From the NCBI RefSeq assembly GCF_900105495.1, contig NZ_FNTF01000002.1:5968001-6032000 (forward strand): a stretch of 64,000 nt of DNA. The letters are read 5' to 3'. The notes under the pieces are model-generated. The model was not told where the DNA came from and searched no databases. It saw only the letters and a list, made by a program, of their open reading frames with translations. The translations under genes were made by a program, and so were the position numbers. The stretch's first letter is position 1. Each line of letters starts with the position of its first letter. Origin of the DNA: Pseudomonas frederiksbergensis (lineage in GTDB: Bacteria > Pseudomonadota > Gammaproteobacteria > Pseudomonadales > Pseudomonadaceae). Positions 33,716-45,031 of the stretch are shown piece by piece.

Positions 33716-34357
33716 CTAACTCTCGATCAGGTTTTCCCGCGCCTCGTAAGCCAGGCGTACCGGGGCGAACGAGCGGCGGTGAATCGGCGTCGGCCCCAGG
33801 CGGGCCAGCGCCTCCAGGTGAACGGGCGTCGGGTAGCCTTTGTGGCCACCGATACCGTAACCCGGGTAAATCAATTCGAACGCTGCCATCTCGCGGTCGC
33901 GGCTGACCTTGGCCAGAATCGACGCTGCAGCGATGGCCGGTACCTTGCCGTCGCCCTGCACCACCGATTCGGCACGCATGGACAGTTTCGGGCAACGGTT
34001 GCCGTCAATCATCGCCAGTTTCGGCTGAATGTGCAGCCCTTCGACGGCACGCTGCATGGCCAGCATGGTGGCGTGAAGTATGTTCAGGTCGTCGATTTCT
34101 TCTACTTCAGCGCGGGCGATATACCAACTCAAGGCCTTTTCGCAGATTTCGTCGTAAAGCGCTTCACGGCGAGCCTCGGTGAGCTTCTTCGAGTCGTTGA
34201 GGCCCAGGATGGGGCGGCTCGGATCGAGGATCACTGCCGCCGTCACCACCGCACCACACAGCGGGCCGCGACCGACTTCATCGACACCCGCCACCAGATC
34301 TTCAAGCTCATCGACTAGCATAAAATCCAGGCCCATCTGCTTGCTTGCTTTGCTCAT
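33716..34357 (-). CDS. rnhB: Ribonuclease HII
   Basis: RNase HII cuts at ribonucleotides embedded in DNA. The 213-residue product shows the [13 protein letters not shown] catalytic acid motif, [21 protein letters not shown] and [13 protein letters not shown]. Its first base overlaps the lpxB stop at 34357, so it is translationally coupled to lipid A genes, as in many gamma-proteobacteria. Confidence 0.97.
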   Translation of the reverse strand: MSKASKQMGLDFMLVDELEDLVAGVDEVGRGPLCGAVVTAAVILDPSRPILGLNDSKKLTEARREALYDEICEKALSWYIARAEVEEIDDLNILHATMLAMQRAVEGLHIQPKLAMIDGNRCPKLSMRAESVVQGDGKVPAIAAASILAKVSRDREMAAFELIYPGYGIGGHKGYPTPVHLEALARLGPTPIHRRSFAPVRLAYEARENLIES

Positions 34358-35484
34358 TATGCTCTGCCAATCAGGTTCAGTACCGCGTCTGCTGCCTGAT
34401 TGGAGGCGTCCAAGCGCAGGGTTCGGTGGATTTCGTCAAAGCCTCGGGTCTGTTCCTGGCCACCTTCAATCAGTGGCGACAGGGTTTGGGCCAAAGCCTC
34501 TACCGTCGCATCGTCCTGCAACAACTCCGGCACCAGCAGGCGCTGGGCCAGCAAATTCGGCAACGAGATGTAGGGACTCTTCACCATCCGCTTGAGAATC
34601 CAGAACGTCAGCGGTGCCAAGCGATAAGCGACCACCATCGGCCGCTTGTATAACAATGCTTCCAGCGTAGCGGTGCCCGAAGCAATCAACACGGCGTCGC
34701 AAGCAGCCAGGGCCAGGTGGGATTTACCGTCGAGCAAGGTCAGCGGCAGATCGCGACCGGCCAGCAGCTCTTCAAGCTGGGCCCGGCGCTGCGGGCTCGC
34801 GCATGGCATGACGAAGCGTACGCCCGGACGCAGGGCCCGCAAGCGCTGGGCGGTATCGAGGAACAGCGCACCAAGGCGCCCAACCTCACCGCCACGGCTG
34901 CCCGGCATCAGGGCGACCAGCGGCCCTTCCGGCAAGCCAAGTTCGGCCCGAGCGGCGGAACGATCGGCCTCCAGCGGGATAGCGTCAGCCAGTGAATGCC
35001 CGACAAACCGCACCGGCACGCCCTTCTCTTCATAGAATTTCGCTTCGAACGGGAACAGCGTCAGCATCAGATCGCAACCTTCGCGAATCTTCAGCACCCG
35101 TTTCTGCCGCCAGGCCCAAACCGACGGACTCACGTAATGTACGGTCTTGATGCCGGCCTGACGCAGCTTGAGTTCGATATTGAGGTTGAAGTCCGGGGCA
35201 TCGATACCGATGAACACGTCCGGCTTCTCGGCGATCAGGTCGGCAACCAGCTTTTTGCGGCGTGCCAGCAACTCGCGCAACCGGCCCAGCACTTCCACCA
35301 GGCCCATGACCGAAAGACGCTCCATCGGGAAATACGAAGTCAGGCCTTCGGCCTGCATCAGCGGACCGCCGACACCGATGAACTCGACTGCCGGGTGCTG
35401 TGCCTTGAGTGCGCGCATGAGACCCGCGCCGAGAATGTCGCCGGAAGCCTCACCCGCCACCAGCGCTATACGCAGATTAGCCAT
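34357..35484 (-). CDS. lpxB: Lipid-A-disaccharide synthase
   Basis: LpxB joins UDP-2,3-diacylglucosamine with lipid X to form the lipid A disaccharide. The 375-residue glycosyltransferase family 19 protein has [36 protein letters not shown] and [15 protein letters not shown]. It is a peripheral inner-membrane enzyme. It starts 2 bp after the lpxA stop. Confidence 0.97.
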   Translation of the reverse strand: MANLRIALVAGEASGDILGAGLMRALKAQHPAVEFIGVGGPLMQAEGLTSYFPMERLSVMGLVEVLGRLRELLARRKKLVADLIAEKPDVFIGIDAPDFNLNIELKLRQAGIKTVHYVSPSVWAWRQKRVLKIREGCDLMLTLFPFEAKFYEEKGVPVRFVGHSLADAIPLEADRSAARAELGLPEGPLVALMPGSRGGEVGRLGALFLDTAQRLRALRPGVRFVMPCASPQRRAQLEELLAGRDLPLTLLDGKSHLALAACDAVLIASGTATLEALLYKRPMVVAYRLAPLTFWILKRMVKSPYISLPNLLAQRLLVPELLQDDATVEALAQTLSPLIEGGQEQTRGFDEIHRTLRLDASNQAADAVLNLIGRA

Positions 35485-35486
35485 GA

Positions 35487-36263
35487 TTAACGAGTGATGC
35501 CGCGGGTCGAAGACTGGATGGAATCACGAAACACCGCGACTTCCGGGAACTGATCCGAAGGTTCGGCCAGCTCGGCGAGTGCCTGTTCAACCGTCAGGCC
35601 CTGGCGATAAACCACTTTGTAGGCACGACGCAGAGCGTGGATCGCATCTTCGCTGAAACCGCGACGACGCATGCCTTCGAAGTTCATGCTGCGGGCTTCG
35701 GCCGGGTTGCCGAACACCGTGACGTACGCCGGGACATCCTTGCCAATTGCGGTGCCCATACCGGAAAAACTGTGGGCGCCGATATGGCAATACTGGTGAA
35801 CCAGGGTAAAACCGGACAGGATCGCCCAGTCTTCAACGTGCACATGGCCCGCCAACGCGGTGTTGTTGACCAGGATGCAGTGGTTGCCGATGACGCTGTC
35901 GTGGCCGATGTGGGCATAGGCCATGATCAGATTGTGATCGCCCAAGGTCGTTTCAGCACGATCCTGGATGGTCCCACGGTGAATCGTCACGCCTTCACGG
36001 ATGACGTTGTGGTCACCAATGACTAAGCGAGTTTCTTCACCCTTGTATTTCAGATCGGGCGTGTCCTCGCCTACCGAAGAAAACTGGTAGATGCGGTTGT
36101 GCTTTCCGATTCGGGTCGGGCCTTTGAGAATCACATGCGGCCCGATCACTGTCCCCTCGCCGATTTCCACACCTGCACCGATGATCGACCAAGGGCCGAC
36201 CTCGACGCCGTCGGCCAGGATAGCCGCCGGATCGATGATTGCGCGAGGGTCAATCAAACTCAT
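35487..36263 (-). CDS. lpxA: UDP-N-acetylglucosamine acyltransferase
   Basis: LpxA catalyses the first step of lipid A synthesis, adding 3-hydroxyacyl from ACP to UDP-GlcNAc. The 258-residue product has a left-handed beta-helix of hexapeptide repeats ([28 protein letters not shown]), the catalytic-His region [13 protein letters not shown], and a helical C-terminus. It overlaps fabZ by 4 bp. Confidence 0.97.
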   Translation of the reverse strand: MSLIDPRAIIDPAAILADGVEVGPWSIIGAGVEIGEGTVIGPHVILKGPTRIGKHNRIYQFSSVGEDTPDLKYKGEETRLVIGDHNVIREGVTIHRGTIQDRAETTLGDHNLIMAYAHIGHDSVIGNHCILVNNTALAGHVHVEDWAILSGFTLVHQYCHIGAHSFSGMGTAIGKDVPAYVTVFGNPAEARSMNFEGMRRRGFSEDAIHALRRAYKVVYRQGLTVEQALAELAEPSDQFPEVAVFRDSIQSSTRGITR

Positions 36264-36700
36264 AGTTTGCGTTCCGCACAGATGATTTCAGCAGAGCAGA
36301 CTGGCTTGCCATCGACCGAAGCCTGGCACTCGAACTTCCAGATCTGGCGCTTGCAGCTGATGAAGCGGGCTTCGAGGATCAACTGATCGCCTGGGGTGAC
36401 GGGCTGGCGAAAGCGCAGCTTGTCGGAGCCGACGAAGTAGTAGAGCGTACCGTCGGCAGGCTTCACATCGAGCATTTTGAAGCCAAGGATGCCAGCAGCC
36501 TGAGCCATCGCTTCGATGATCAATACGCCCGGCATGATTGGATGCGCAGGGAAGTGACCATTGAAGAAAGGTTCGTTGATGCTGACATTCTTGTAGGCGC
36601 GAATGCGCTTGCCTTCCACATCCAGATCCACGACCCGGTCCACCAGCAGGAACGGGTAACGGTGAGGCAGGTATTCGCGAATCTCGTTGATGTCCATCAT
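36260..36700 (-). CDS. fabZ: 3-hydroxyacyl-ACP dehydratase FabZ
   Basis: FabZ dehydrates 3-hydroxyacyl-ACP in fatty acid elongation and competes with LpxA for hydroxyacyl-ACP. The 146-residue hot-dog fold protein has [13 protein letters not shown] and the catalytic His/Glu pair in [20 protein letters not shown]. The start is one of two adjacent ATGs (36700, 36697), and no clear Shine-Dalgarno is seen. An in-frame extension to 36748 lacks homology. Confidence 0.96.
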   Translation of the reverse strand: MMDINEIREYLPHRYPFLLVDRVVDLDVEGKRIRAYKNVSINEPFFNGHFPAHPIMPGVLIIEAMAQAAGILGFKMLDVKPADGTLYYFVGSDKLRFRQPVTPGDQLILEARFISCKRQIWKFECQASVDGKPVCSAEIICAERKL

Positions 36701-36807
36701 TTCGGGGGGAAGCCTATGTAAAGATTGGGAGGCGCGACTGACGCGCACCCCTCTAGCAAATCAAGGAGGCAGTCTAGCGGCTGTGCACACTTGATATGGA
36801 AATGGTA

Positions 36808-37863
36808 TCAGCCATCAGATGAAGCATTACCGTCAGGGGTCACGTCCCCTACACGCTTTTCCAGCTGTCGCAGACGCCGCGCGATGTCATCGAGCTGACG
36901 GATACGGGCCGCGCTTTTGCGCCATTCGGCCGCCGGTTGCATGGCCGTACCGGAAGAATAGGAACCCTTTTCGGTAATCGAGTGGGTCACCATGGTCATC
37001 CCGGTGATAAAAACGTTGTCGCAAATTTCAATATGCCCCACCAGCCCTACGCCACCGGCGAGCATGCAATGCTTGCCGATTTTGGTGCTGCCGGAGATCC
37101 CCACGCACGCAGCCATGGCGGTGTGATCACCGACCTGGACGTTGTGGGCGATCTGAATCTGGTTGTCGAGTTTCACCCCGTTACCCAGAACGGTATCGGC
37201 CAGCGCACCGCGATCAATAGCGGTATTCACGCCAATCTCAACGTCGTCACCGACCAGCACACCACCGATCTGGGCGATCTTCTGCCAGACACCTTTCTCG
37301 TTGGCAAAACCGAAACCTTCGCCACCCAGTACGGCACCGGATTGAATCACTACCCGCTTACCGATGCGTACGTCGTGATACAGCGTGACTCGCGGGGCCA
37401 ACCAACCGCCCTCGCCAATCTCGCAGCGGGCACCGATGAAGCAGTGCGCGCCAACGGTCACACCCGCTGCAATACGTGCGCAGCTTTCGATCACCACGAA
37501 CGCGCCAATGCTCGCTGCTGGATCGACCACTGCATCCGGCGCTACAACAGCTGTCGGATGAACACCGGCAGCGGCCTTTGGCTTGGGATCGAACAGATGG
37601 GAAATCCGCGCGTAGGCCAGGTACGGATCAGGCACGACCAGCGCATTACCTGCAAAACCTTCAGCGTCAGCGGCCTTCAGCAACAGGGCTGCGGCCCGGC
37701 TGTCAGCCAGGTATTTACGGTATTGGGGGTTTGCGAGAAAGCTCAACTGAGCTGGGCCAGCCTCTTGCAAAGTGGCTAGCCCAGAAATTTCTTTCTCCGG
37801 GTCGCCACGCAGTGTGGCGCCGAGGAACTCGGCCAATTGGCCGAGCTTTATAGTCGCTGTCAT
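36808..37863 (-). CDS. lpxD: UDP-3-O-(3-hydroxyacyl)glucosamine N-acyltransferase
   Basis: LpxD performs the third step of lipid A synthesis. The 351-residue product has the N-terminal uridine-binding domain ([22 protein letters not shown]), a long left-handed beta-helix with hexapeptide repeats, the catalytic-His region [18 protein letters not shown], and a C-terminal helix. It starts 2 bp after skp. Confidence 0.97.
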   Translation of the reverse strand: MTATIKLGQLAEFLGATLRGDPEKEISGLATLQEAGPAQLSFLANPQYRKYLADSRAAALLLKAADAEGFAGNALVVPDPYLAYARISHLFDPKPKAAAGVHPTAVVAPDAVVDPAASIGAFVVIESCARIAAGVTVGAHCFIGARCEIGEGGWLAPRVTLYHDVRIGKRVVIQSGAVLGGEGFGFANEKGVWQKIAQIGGVLVGDDVEIGVNTAIDRGALADTVLGNGVKLDNQIQIAHNVQVGDHTAMAACVGISGSTKIGKHCMLAGGVGLVGHIEICDNVFITGMTMVTHSITEKGSYSSGTAMQPAAEWRKSAARIRQLDDIARRLRQLEKRVGDVTPDGNASSDG

Positions 37864-37865
37864 GG

Positions 37866-38369
37866 TTACTTCAGCTGATTCATGCGCTCGATAACCTGGC
37901 GAGTGATGTCGTACTGAGGCTTGACATCAATCACTGCGCCACGCTCGAAGACCAGGTCAAAAGCACCTTTCTTGATGACTTCTTCCACAGCGCTGTCCAG
38001 TTTCGGCTTGAGCTGTTTCAGCATTTCACGGTCGGCAACGGCTTTGGCTTCGTTCAGTTCCTTGGACTGGAACTGGAAGTCACGGGCCTTTTGCTTGAAC
38101 TCGAGTTCCAGGCGTTCACGCTCACCTTGCTGCATCTTGTCGCCGCCAGCCATCAGACGGTCCTGGATACCCTTGGCGCTGCTTTCCAGTGTCTTGAGCT
38201 TGGTCAGCTGTGGGCCGAACTTCTTCTCGGCATCAACGGCATACTTCTTGGCCGCATCGGATTCCAGCAGAGCCATCTGATAGTTCAGAACGGCGATTTT
38301 CATGTCGGCAAAAGCCGGACCTGCGACCAGTACGGTCGCCAGGAGAACCAATTGAGTCAACTTACGCAC
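37866..38369 (-). CDS. skp: Periplasmic chaperone Skp/OmpH
   Basis: Skp holds unfolded outer-membrane proteins on the way to BamA. The 167-residue protein has a signal peptide ending PAFA before residue 22, then [12 protein letters not shown] and two long charged helices that form the tentacles ([20 protein letters not shown]). The start is a GTG at 38369, with AGGAG six bases upstream. It lies between bamA and lpxD, the conserved order. Confidence 0.94.
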   Translation of the reverse strand: MRKLTQLVLLATVLVAGPAFADMKIAVLNYQMALLESDAAKKYAVDAEKKFGPQLTKLKTLESSAKGIQDRLMAGGDKMQQGERERLELEFKQKARDFQFQSKELNEAKAVADREMLKQLKPKLDSAVEEVIKKGAFDLVFERGAVIDVKPQYDITRQVIERMNQLK

Positions 38370-38414
38370 GATGCACTCCTACAAAATCCATTGTCGTTAT
38401 CTTGGGTCAGACGC

Positions 38415-40790
38415 TTAGAACGTCTGGCCGAGGGAGAATTGGAACACTTGAGTCTCAGCGTCATCCGGTTTCTTGACCGGCATGGCCAACGCGAAGCTCA
38501 AAGGACCCAGCGCGGTAACCCAGGTCACGCCGATACCGACGGAGCTGGCCATGTTGCTCAGGCTGATGTCGTTGCACTGCGTATTGGACTTCGAACCGTC
38601 AGCGTTCCTGGTCTCTTTGCACGTCGAATCGAACACGTTACCCACGTCCCAGAATACCGAAGTACGCAGGGAACGCTGATCCTTGACGAACGGCAGCGGG
38701 AACAGAACCTCAACACCGCCCTGGATCAGGACATTACCACCGAACGGCAGCGGATCCTGATCCGGGTCAAACGACGTACCCGGGTTTTTACCGGTACTTG
38801 GTGTACTGCGAGGCCCCAGAGTGCTGTCCTTGAAGCCACGAACCGAGTTGAAACCACCAGCATAGTAGTTTTCATAGAACGGCAAGCCATCGGTAGAACC
38901 ATAACCATCGCCATAGCCCAGCTCGGTGTGCAGGCGCATGGTGTAGTTTTCGGACAATGGCTGGAACAACTGGCCACGGTAATCGAGCTTGAAGAACGAC
39001 AAGTCGCTGCCAGGGGTGGTGGTTTCCAGAGTCAGGCTCTGGGAACGACCACGGGTCGCCAGTACGCCTTTGTTCAGGGTGGACTCGGACCAACCGGCCG
39101 AAGCCTTGAAGTTCAGGTAGTTGTCGCCTTCCTTGTTAACGAAGTCGAAGATCTCGTCAACGGTGTATTGACCGGTCTTGATCTTGTCTTGTTGCGCAGT
39201 CAGGCCGAAGGTCAGACGCGAAGTCTCGCTGATCGGGTAACCGACGCTCACGCCAGCACCCAGGCTGTCTACGGCATAGCTGGCAACATCGACGTCGAGG
39301 TCGTCGTAGTCAGTGGTGCGATAGAACGCGTTGTAACCCAGGCTGACGCCATCAGCAGTCCAGTACGGGTCGACATAACCGAAGTTATAACGGCTCTGGT
39401 ATTCACTGCGGGTCAAGCCGACGCTGACCTTGTTACCCGTACCCAGGAAGTTGTTCTGGGTGATCGAACCGCCGAGGATCAAACCGGCGCTCTGGGCAAA
39501 ACCGACGCTGGCGGTAATCGAACCGGAGGCCTGTTCTTCAACGCTGTAGTTCACGTCTACCTGGTCGTCGACGCCCGGCACGGCCGGTGTTTCGACGTTG
39601 ACTTCCTTGAAGAAGCCCAGACGTTCAAGACGGGTCTTGGATTGGTCGATCAGGTAGGTCGAAGCCCAGCCGCCTTCCATCTGACGCATTTCGCGGCGCA
39701 GCACTTCGTCCTCGGACTTGGTGTTGCCACGGAAGTTGATGCGGTTCACGTAAGCACGCTTGCCCGGATCGACGGCAAATGTGATGTCGACAGTGTTGTC
39801 TTCATCGTGCGGCTGAGGCACGCCATTGACGTTGGCGAAGGTGTAACCCTCATTACCCAGGCGGCGGGTAATCAGTTCGGATGTGGTGGTCATCAACTTG
39901 CGCGAGAACACCTGGCCTTTCTGCACCAGCAGCAGGGACTTGACCTGGTCTTCAGGAACTTTCAGGTCGCCGCTCAGCTTGACGTCACGGACGGTGTACT
40001 TCTCGCCTTCATTGACGTTGACGGTGATATAGACGTGCTTCTTGTCCGGGGTGATGGACACCTGGGTCGAAGCGATATCCATGTTGATATAGCCACGGTC
40101 CAGGTAGTAGGAACGCAGACGCTCCAGGTCACCGGAAAGTTTTTCACGAGCGTACTTGTCATCGTTCTTGAAGAACGACAGCCAGTTGGTGGTCTTGAGT
40201 TCAAACAGGTCGATCAGGTCTTCTTCAGGGAAGACGGTGTTACCCACCACGTTGATGTGCTGGATGGCAGCAACGGTGCCTTCGTTGATATTGACCTTCA
40301 ACGCAACGCGGTTACGCGGCTGCGGCACCACTTCGGTGTCAACGGTGGCCGAGTAGCGGCCTTGAGCGACGTATTGACGCTGCAGCTCGTTACGCACACC
40401 TTCGAGGGTGGCGCGCTGGAAGATCTCGCCTTCGGCCAGACCGGATTGCTTGAGCCCTTTCATCAGGTCTTCAGTGGAGATCGCCTTGTTACCCTCGATC
40501 TCGATACTGGCGACCGACGGGCGCTCGACTACAGTAATGACCAGGACGTTGCCATCGCGGCCCAGCTGGATATCTTGAAAGAAACCGGTTTTGAACAACG
40601 CACGAGTGGATTCCACCAGGCGACGATCATCCGCCTGTTCACCGACGTTCAACGGCAAAGCACCAAAGACGCTACCCGCGGAGACCCGCTGGAGGCCATT
40701 GACGCGAATATCAGAGATAGTGAAGGACTCGGCGTGAACTTCGGCGATCATCAATACGGTGAGAACCGCAGTTAGCAGCAGACGTTTCAT
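38415..40790 (-). CDS. bamA: Outer membrane protein assembly factor BamA
   Basis: BamA folds and inserts beta-barrel proteins in the outer membrane. The 791-residue protein has a signal peptide (MKRLLLTAVLTVLMIAEVHA), five POTRA domains, and a 16-strand barrel with the conserved loop motif VRGF in NSVRGFKDSTLGPR and a C-terminal phenylalanine. The ATG at 40790 is chosen; an in-frame extension to 40817 has no signal-peptide logic. Confidence 0.97.
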   Translation of the reverse strand: MKRLLLTAVLTVLMIAEVHAESFTISDIRVNGLQRVSAGSVFGALPLNVGEQADDRRLVESTRALFKTGFFQDIQLGRDGNVLVITVVERPSVASIEIEGNKAISTEDLMKGLKQSGLAEGEIFQRATLEGVRNELQRQYVAQGRYSATVDTEVVPQPRNRVALKVNINEGTVAAIQHINVVGNTVFPEEDLIDLFELKTTNWLSFFKNDDKYAREKLSGDLERLRSYYLDRGYINMDIASTQVSITPDKKHVYITVNVNEGEKYTVRDVKLSGDLKVPEDQVKSLLLVQKGQVFSRKLMTTTSELITRRLGNEGYTFANVNGVPQPHDEDNTVDITFAVDPGKRAYVNRINFRGNTKSEDEVLRREMRQMEGGWASTYLIDQSKTRLERLGFFKEVNVETPAVPGVDDQVDVNYSVEEQASGSITASVGFAQSAGLILGGSITQNNFLGTGNKVSVGLTRSEYQSRYNFGYVDPYWTADGVSLGYNAFYRTTDYDDLDVDVASYAVDSLGAGVSVGYPISETSRLTFGLTAQQDKIKTGQYTVDEIFDFVNKEGDNYLNFKASAGWSESTLNKGVLATRGRSQSLTLETTTPGSDLSFFKLDYRGQLFQPLSENYTMRLHTELGYGDGYGSTDGLPFYENYYAGGFNSVRGFKDSTLGPRSTPSTGKNPGTSFDPDQDPLPFGGNVLIQGGVEVLFPLPFVKDQRSLRTSVFWDVGNVFDSTCKETRNADGSKSNTQCNDISLSNMASSVGIGVTWVTALGPLSFALAMPVKKPDDAETQVFQFSLGQTF

Positions 40791-40825
40791 GAAGTCCTTT
40801 CTTATTCCAACTGGCAATAAACAAA

Positions 40826-40844
40826 CTGCCGCAAAATGCGGCAG
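40826..40844 (-). terminator. Intrinsic terminator after rseP
   Basis: CTGCCGC pairs with GCGGCAG around AAAAT; on the minus strand TTTGTTTATT follows. It separates rseP from bamA. Confidence 0.7.
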
Positions 40845-40864
40845 ATTCGCAATTCAGCGAAGCG

Positions 40865-42216
40865 TTACAGTCGGCCCAGATCATTGACAAGAGCAAGCAA
40901 CATCACCCCGATCACCAAACTGATACCGATCTGTATCCCCAACCCTGCACCCGATCCGACAAGGGGCGACCACGCGCCCACTCGATCAGATAAAACAACA
41001 AATGCCCCCCATCCAGTACAGGAATGGGCAACAAATTCAGAACTCCCAAGCTAATACTCAGATAAGCAAGGAAATTCAGGAAATCAGCGACACCCGACTG
41101 GGCAGAAGCGCCCGCCACTTTAGCAATGGTTATCGGTCCACTCAAGTTTTTTACCGAGAGCTCACCGAACAACATTTTCTTGAGCGAATCGAGGGTCAGT
41201 ACGCTCATGGTCCAGGTGCGTCGAGCACCCTCCCCAATCGCGGCCACAGGACCATAACTAACTTCGCGAATCATCTCTGGCGGCCAATCAACAGCCTTCA
41301 CCCCAGCCCCTAGATAACCACTGGGTGCCTTCTTCTCGCCGCGAGCGGCCAGCGTCACTGGGGCGTCGATTTGAGCACCATCGCGCTCGACGCGCAGCAT
41401 GATTTTGGTATCAGGGTGCATACGGACTATGTCCACCACCTGTTGCCAGTCATCTAGTGGCTTGCCGTCCAGGGCCAACAGTCGGTCACCGGTCTTTAGG
41501 CCAGCAGCCTGCGCCGGGCCTTTCGGGTCAAGTTCGGCCAGGACCGGCGGCAGTGCCGGACGCCAAGGGCGCAATCCCAGCGAACGAATCGGATCAGGCT
41601 CATCGGCACCCTTGAGCCATTTATCCAGCATCAGCTCACGGGGCGAATCCACCGTGGAACCCTGGTCACGGACCAGCAATTGCAGGGAACCGCTCTCCCC
41701 AAGACGACGGACCAACTGCAGGTTCACCGCAGCCCAGCCGGAAGTTGGCTCGCCATCGATGGCAATGATTTCCTGACCCGCGCTCAAACCAGCCCTGGCG
41801 GCGATACTGCCGGATTCGACTGCCCCAATGATCGGGCGCACTTGCTCGCTGCCGAGCATGGCCAGCACCCAGAAAAAAAACATCGCCAGTAAAAAGTTGG
41901 CAATCGGCCCCGCCGACACAATAGCGATACGCTGGCGGACGGATTTGCGATTGAAAGATTGATCAAGCTGATCGGCGGGCACTTCACCTTCGCGCTCGTC
42001 GAGCATTTTCACGTAACCGCCCAGCGGGATCGCGGCGACAACGAACTCAGTGCCTTTCTTGTCGTGCCAGCGCAGCAACGGCATACCGAAGCCCACGGAG
42101 AAACGCAGCACTTTGACCCCACAGCGACGTGCGACCCAGAAGTGGCCGAATTCGTGGAAGGTGACCAGCACACCCAAAGCCACCAGGGTGCCGACAATCA
42201 TATAGAGCGCGCTCAT
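40865..42216 (-). pseudogene. rseP: RIP metalloprotease RseP with a C-terminal frameshift
   Basis: RseP cleaves anti-sigma factor RseA/MucA inside the membrane to release the envelope-stress sigma factor. HEFGH at 21-25 (zinc site), two PDZ domains and NLLPIPVLDGGH near residue 400 are all present. After VQGWG the open frame turns to YRSVSVW and stops at 40912. One extra base near 40936-40942 restores GIQIGISLVIGVMLLALVNDLGRL (24 residues, so quoted here only in outline: GIQIG to LGRL) and a stop at 40865, the expected last membrane helix. Only one missing base is seen, so this is either a sequencing error in a G4 run, a true mutation, or frame slippage. The catalytic site itself is intact. 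Confidence 0.8.
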
Positions 42217-42269
42217 CTACTTTCTCCGCAATCCTGTCCAGTGCCGCATGGGTCAACGTATTGCAGCAT

Positions 42270-43460
42270 TTACCGCCCGTGACGACTCAACCATTGTTCG
42301 GCCAGTACTCGCGCTTTCGCGTCGGCCGTGAACACTGCCTCGAGATCGCCAACCGCAACCACGGGCTCGATGTTCAACACCTCTTCGATGATACTCGCGA
42401 TTTCCGGGTAGCGAACCCGCCCGTCGAGAAAGGCCGCGACCGCCACTTCATTCGCCGCGTTCAGCATGGCCGGCGCGCTGTTGCCGGCTTCGGCCGCCTG
42501 ACGTGCGAGGCGCAGACACGGGAATCGCTCTTCGTCAGGCGCCTGGAAGTCCAGCCGCGCAATTGCAAACAGGTCCAGCGGCGCAACACCCGAATCGATT
42601 CGCTCCGGCCAGGCCAGCGCGTTGGCAATCGGCGTGCGCATGTCAGGGTTACCTAACTGGGCCAATACCGAACCGTCGATGTAATCGACCAGCGAATGAA
42701 TCACGCTCTGAGGATGAATCACCACTTCGACCTGGGACGGCTTGGCATCAAACAGCCAGCAGGCTTCGATCAACTCCAGCCCCTTGTTCATCATGCTGGC
42801 CGAATCCACCGAAATCTTGCGCCCCATGGACCAGTTCGGATGAGCACACGCCTGCTCAGGGGAAACATGCACCAGTTCAGCCATAGGTGTCTGTCGGAAC
42901 GGACCGCCAGAGGCCGTGAGTAAAATCCGACGCACCCCGACGGCACCCAGCCCACGAGCGAAATCCTGAGGCATGCACTGGAAAATCGCGTTGTGCTCGC
43001 TATCGATCGGCAGCAACACCGAACCACTCTTGCGCACCGCCTGCATGAACAGCGCACCGGACATCACAAGCGCTTCTTTGTTGGCCAGGAGGATTTTCTT
43101 GCCGGCTTCGACCGCCGCCAGAGTCGGTCGCAAGCCCGCAGCGCCAACGATGGCCGCCATGACCGCATCGACCTCAGGGTCGGAAGCAACCTGACACAGG
43201 CCCTCTTCACCCACCAGCACGCGAGTCGACAGACCTGCGGCACGCAATTCGTCCTGCAAGCCTCGGGCAGCACCCGCCTCAGGCACCACGGCGAACCGCG
43301 GCGCATGACGAACGCACAGCGCCAACAGCTCGTTCAGCCGGGTGAAGCCGCTCAAGGCGAAAACCTGATAACGCTCGGGATGACGAGCGATGACGTCAAG
43401 CGTGCTCAGACCAATCGAACCGGTCGCCCCCAGGACGGTAATCTGCTGCGGGCGGCTCAC
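42270..43460 (-). CDS. dxr: 1-deoxy-D-xylulose 5-phosphate reductoisomerase
   Basis: Dxr makes methylerythritol phosphate, the committed step of the MEP pathway. The 396-residue product starts [21 protein letters not shown] (NADPH loop) and has [30 protein letters not shown] and [21 protein letters not shown]. The GTG at 43460 overlaps the cdsA stop (GTGA); another GTG at 43475 would add five residues. Confidence 0.96.
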   Translation of the reverse strand: MSRPQQITVLGATGSIGLSTLDVIARHPERYQVFALSGFTRLNELLALCVRHAPRFAVVPEAGAARGLQDELRAAGLSTRVLVGEEGLCQVASDPEVDAVMAAIVGAAGLRPTLAAVEAGKKILLANKEALVMSGALFMQAVRKSGSVLLPIDSEHNAIFQCMPQDFARGLGAVGVRRILLTASGGPFRQTPMAELVHVSPEQACAHPNWSMGRKISVDSASMMNKGLELIEACWLFDAKPSQVEVVIHPQSVIHSLVDYIDGSVLAQLGNPDMRTPIANALAWPERIDSGVAPLDLFAIARLDFQAPDEERFPCLRLARQAAEAGNSAPAMLNAANEVAVAAFLDGRVRYPEIASIIEEVLNIEPVVAVGDLEAVFTADAKARVLAEQWLSRHGR

Positions 43461-44263
43461 GGTGCCGCCATCCACAGCAGCACGGCGAACACTGGAATCG
43501 CTGCCGTCAGGCTGTCGATACGGTCCAGCACGCCGCCGTGCCCGGGAAGCAGATTACTGCTGTCCTTGATCCCGGACTGACGCTTGAACATGCTTTCGGT
43601 GAGGTCACCTACTACAGAGATAAACACGATGATGGCTGCACCGATCAGACCTTTGAACAGCTGCGCCACCGTCCAGTCCCGAACCAGTCCGACAATGACA
43701 GTAATGACCAGACTCACCGCGAGGCCGCCGTAGACGCCCTCCCAGCTTTTGCCGGGACTGACCTGTGGCGCCAGCTTGCGCTTGCCAAAAGCCCGGCCAG
43801 AGAAATAGGCACCGATATCAGCACCCCAGACCAGCACCATCACCGCCATGATCAACCAGTTGCCCAAAGGCTCCTGCTTGATCTGGACCAGGCCTTGCCA
43901 GGCCGGCAGCAGGATCAGCAGACCGATCATCAGTTTGCAGGCAGCACTGGACCAAAGTTCGCTGGAGCGCGGATACGTCAGCACCAGATAGGTTGCAACG
44001 CCCCACCACAGCACCGAAGCACCTAATACCCAAGGCGCGAGCCCAGGCACGACATGCATGACAAACAGCATCAACGCGACCACAGCCGCATAGGCAACGC
44101 GGGCCGGCTGTTCAGTGAAACCCGCCAGGCGAGCCCACTCCCATGCACCGAGGGTCACGACCAGCCCGATGAACAGCGCAAAACCGGTGCCTTCGAGCAG
44201 GAAAAACCCACCCAAGGCAATCGGCAGCAGGATCAGCGCGGTGATGATTCGTTGTTTAAGCAT
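43457..44263 (-). CDS. cdsA: Phosphatidate cytidylyltransferase
   Basis: CdsA makes CDP-diacylglycerol, precursor of all membrane phospholipids. The 268-residue protein is integral in the inner membrane with about eight hydrophobic segments, and ends with the family signature [36 protein letters not shown] (quoted in part: [19 protein letters not shown]). It overlaps uppS by one base and dxr by four. Confidence 0.96.
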   Translation of the reverse strand: MLKQRIITALILLPIALGGFFLLEGTGFALFIGLVVTLGAWEWARLAGFTEQPARVAYAAVVALMLFVMHVVPGLAPWVLGASVLWWGVATYLVLTYPRSSELWSSAACKLMIGLLILLPAWQGLVQIKQEPLGNWLIMAVMVLVWGADIGAYFSGRAFGKRKLAPQVSPGKSWEGVYGGLAVSLVITVIVGLVRDWTVAQLFKGLIGAAIIVFISVVGDLTESMFKRQSGIKDSSNLLPGHGGVLDRIDSLTAAIPVFAVLLWMAAP

Positions 44264-45018
44264 TAAACCCGGGCTCCAGCCTCGACCTGCTCGCTCGTTT
44301 TACCGAAGCGGCGCTGCCGAGAAGCAAAATCGGCCAGCGCGGTACGCATGGCATCGTGTTTGAAGTCCGGCCAGAACAGGTCGGAGAAGTACAACTCGGC
44401 GTATGCCAGTTGCCACAGCAGGAAGTTACTGATGCGGTGCTCGCCACCGGTACGGATGCACAAGTCCGGCAACGGTAAATCGCCGGTAGCCAGACAGGTT
44501 TGCAACAGTTCCGGGGTAATGTCTTCCGGACGCAGGTGCCCGGCCTGAACTTCCCGAGCCAGACGTTGTGCGGCCTGCGCGATATCCCACTGCCCACCAT
44601 AGTTGGCAGCGATCTGCAGGACGAAGCGATTGGCGCCCGCCGTCATTGCCTCGGCTTCACGCATGGCTGCCTGAAGCTCTGGGTGAAAGCGCGAACGATC
44701 GCCAATGATGCGCAAACTGATGTTGTTCTCGTTCAGGCGCTTGGCCTCGCGACGCAATGCCTTGAAGAACAGATCCATCAAGGCGCTGACCTCGTCGGCC
44801 GGGCGCTGCCAGTTCTCGCTGGAGAAGGCGAACAGGGTCAATACTTCGACCCCGGCCTCGGCGCACACCTCGATTACCGCACGAACCGCATCCACGCCCG
44901 CTTTATGACCGGCGACACCCGGCATAAAGCGTTTTTTCGCCCAGCGATTATTACCATCCATGATGATCGCGACATGGCGCGGCACCGCGGACGGCGCAGT
45001 CTGCTTTGTCTTATCCAT
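44263..45018 (-). CDS. uppS: Undecaprenyl diphosphate synthase
   Basis: UppS builds the C55 lipid carrier for peptidoglycan and O-antigen. The 251-residue cis-prenyltransferase has HVAIIMDGNNRWAKKR with the catalytic Asp, GHKAGVDAVR, TLFAFSSENWQRP, and the late RTGGEHRISNFLLWQLAYAEL block. It is coupled to cdsA (TAATG). Confidence 0.96.
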   Translation of the reverse strand: MDKTKQTAPSAVPRHVAIIMDGNNRWAKKRFMPGVAGHKAGVDAVRAVIEVCAEAGVEVLTLFAFSSENWQRPADEVSALMDLFFKALRREAKRLNENNISLRIIGDRSRFHPELQAAMREAEAMTAGANRFVLQIAANYGGQWDIAQAAQRLAREVQAGHLRPEDITPELLQTCLATGDLPLPDLCIRTGGEHRISNFLLWQLAYAELYFSDLFWPDFKHDAMRTALADFASRQRRFGKTSEQVEAGARV

Positions 45019-45031
45019 TAAAACGTGACCC

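Noticed and set aside
38091..40775. 894-codon plus-strand open frame opposite bamA
   Set aside because: It is a long antisense shadow caused by GC-rich codon bias; bamA on the other strand has signal peptide, POTRA domains and barrel motifs.
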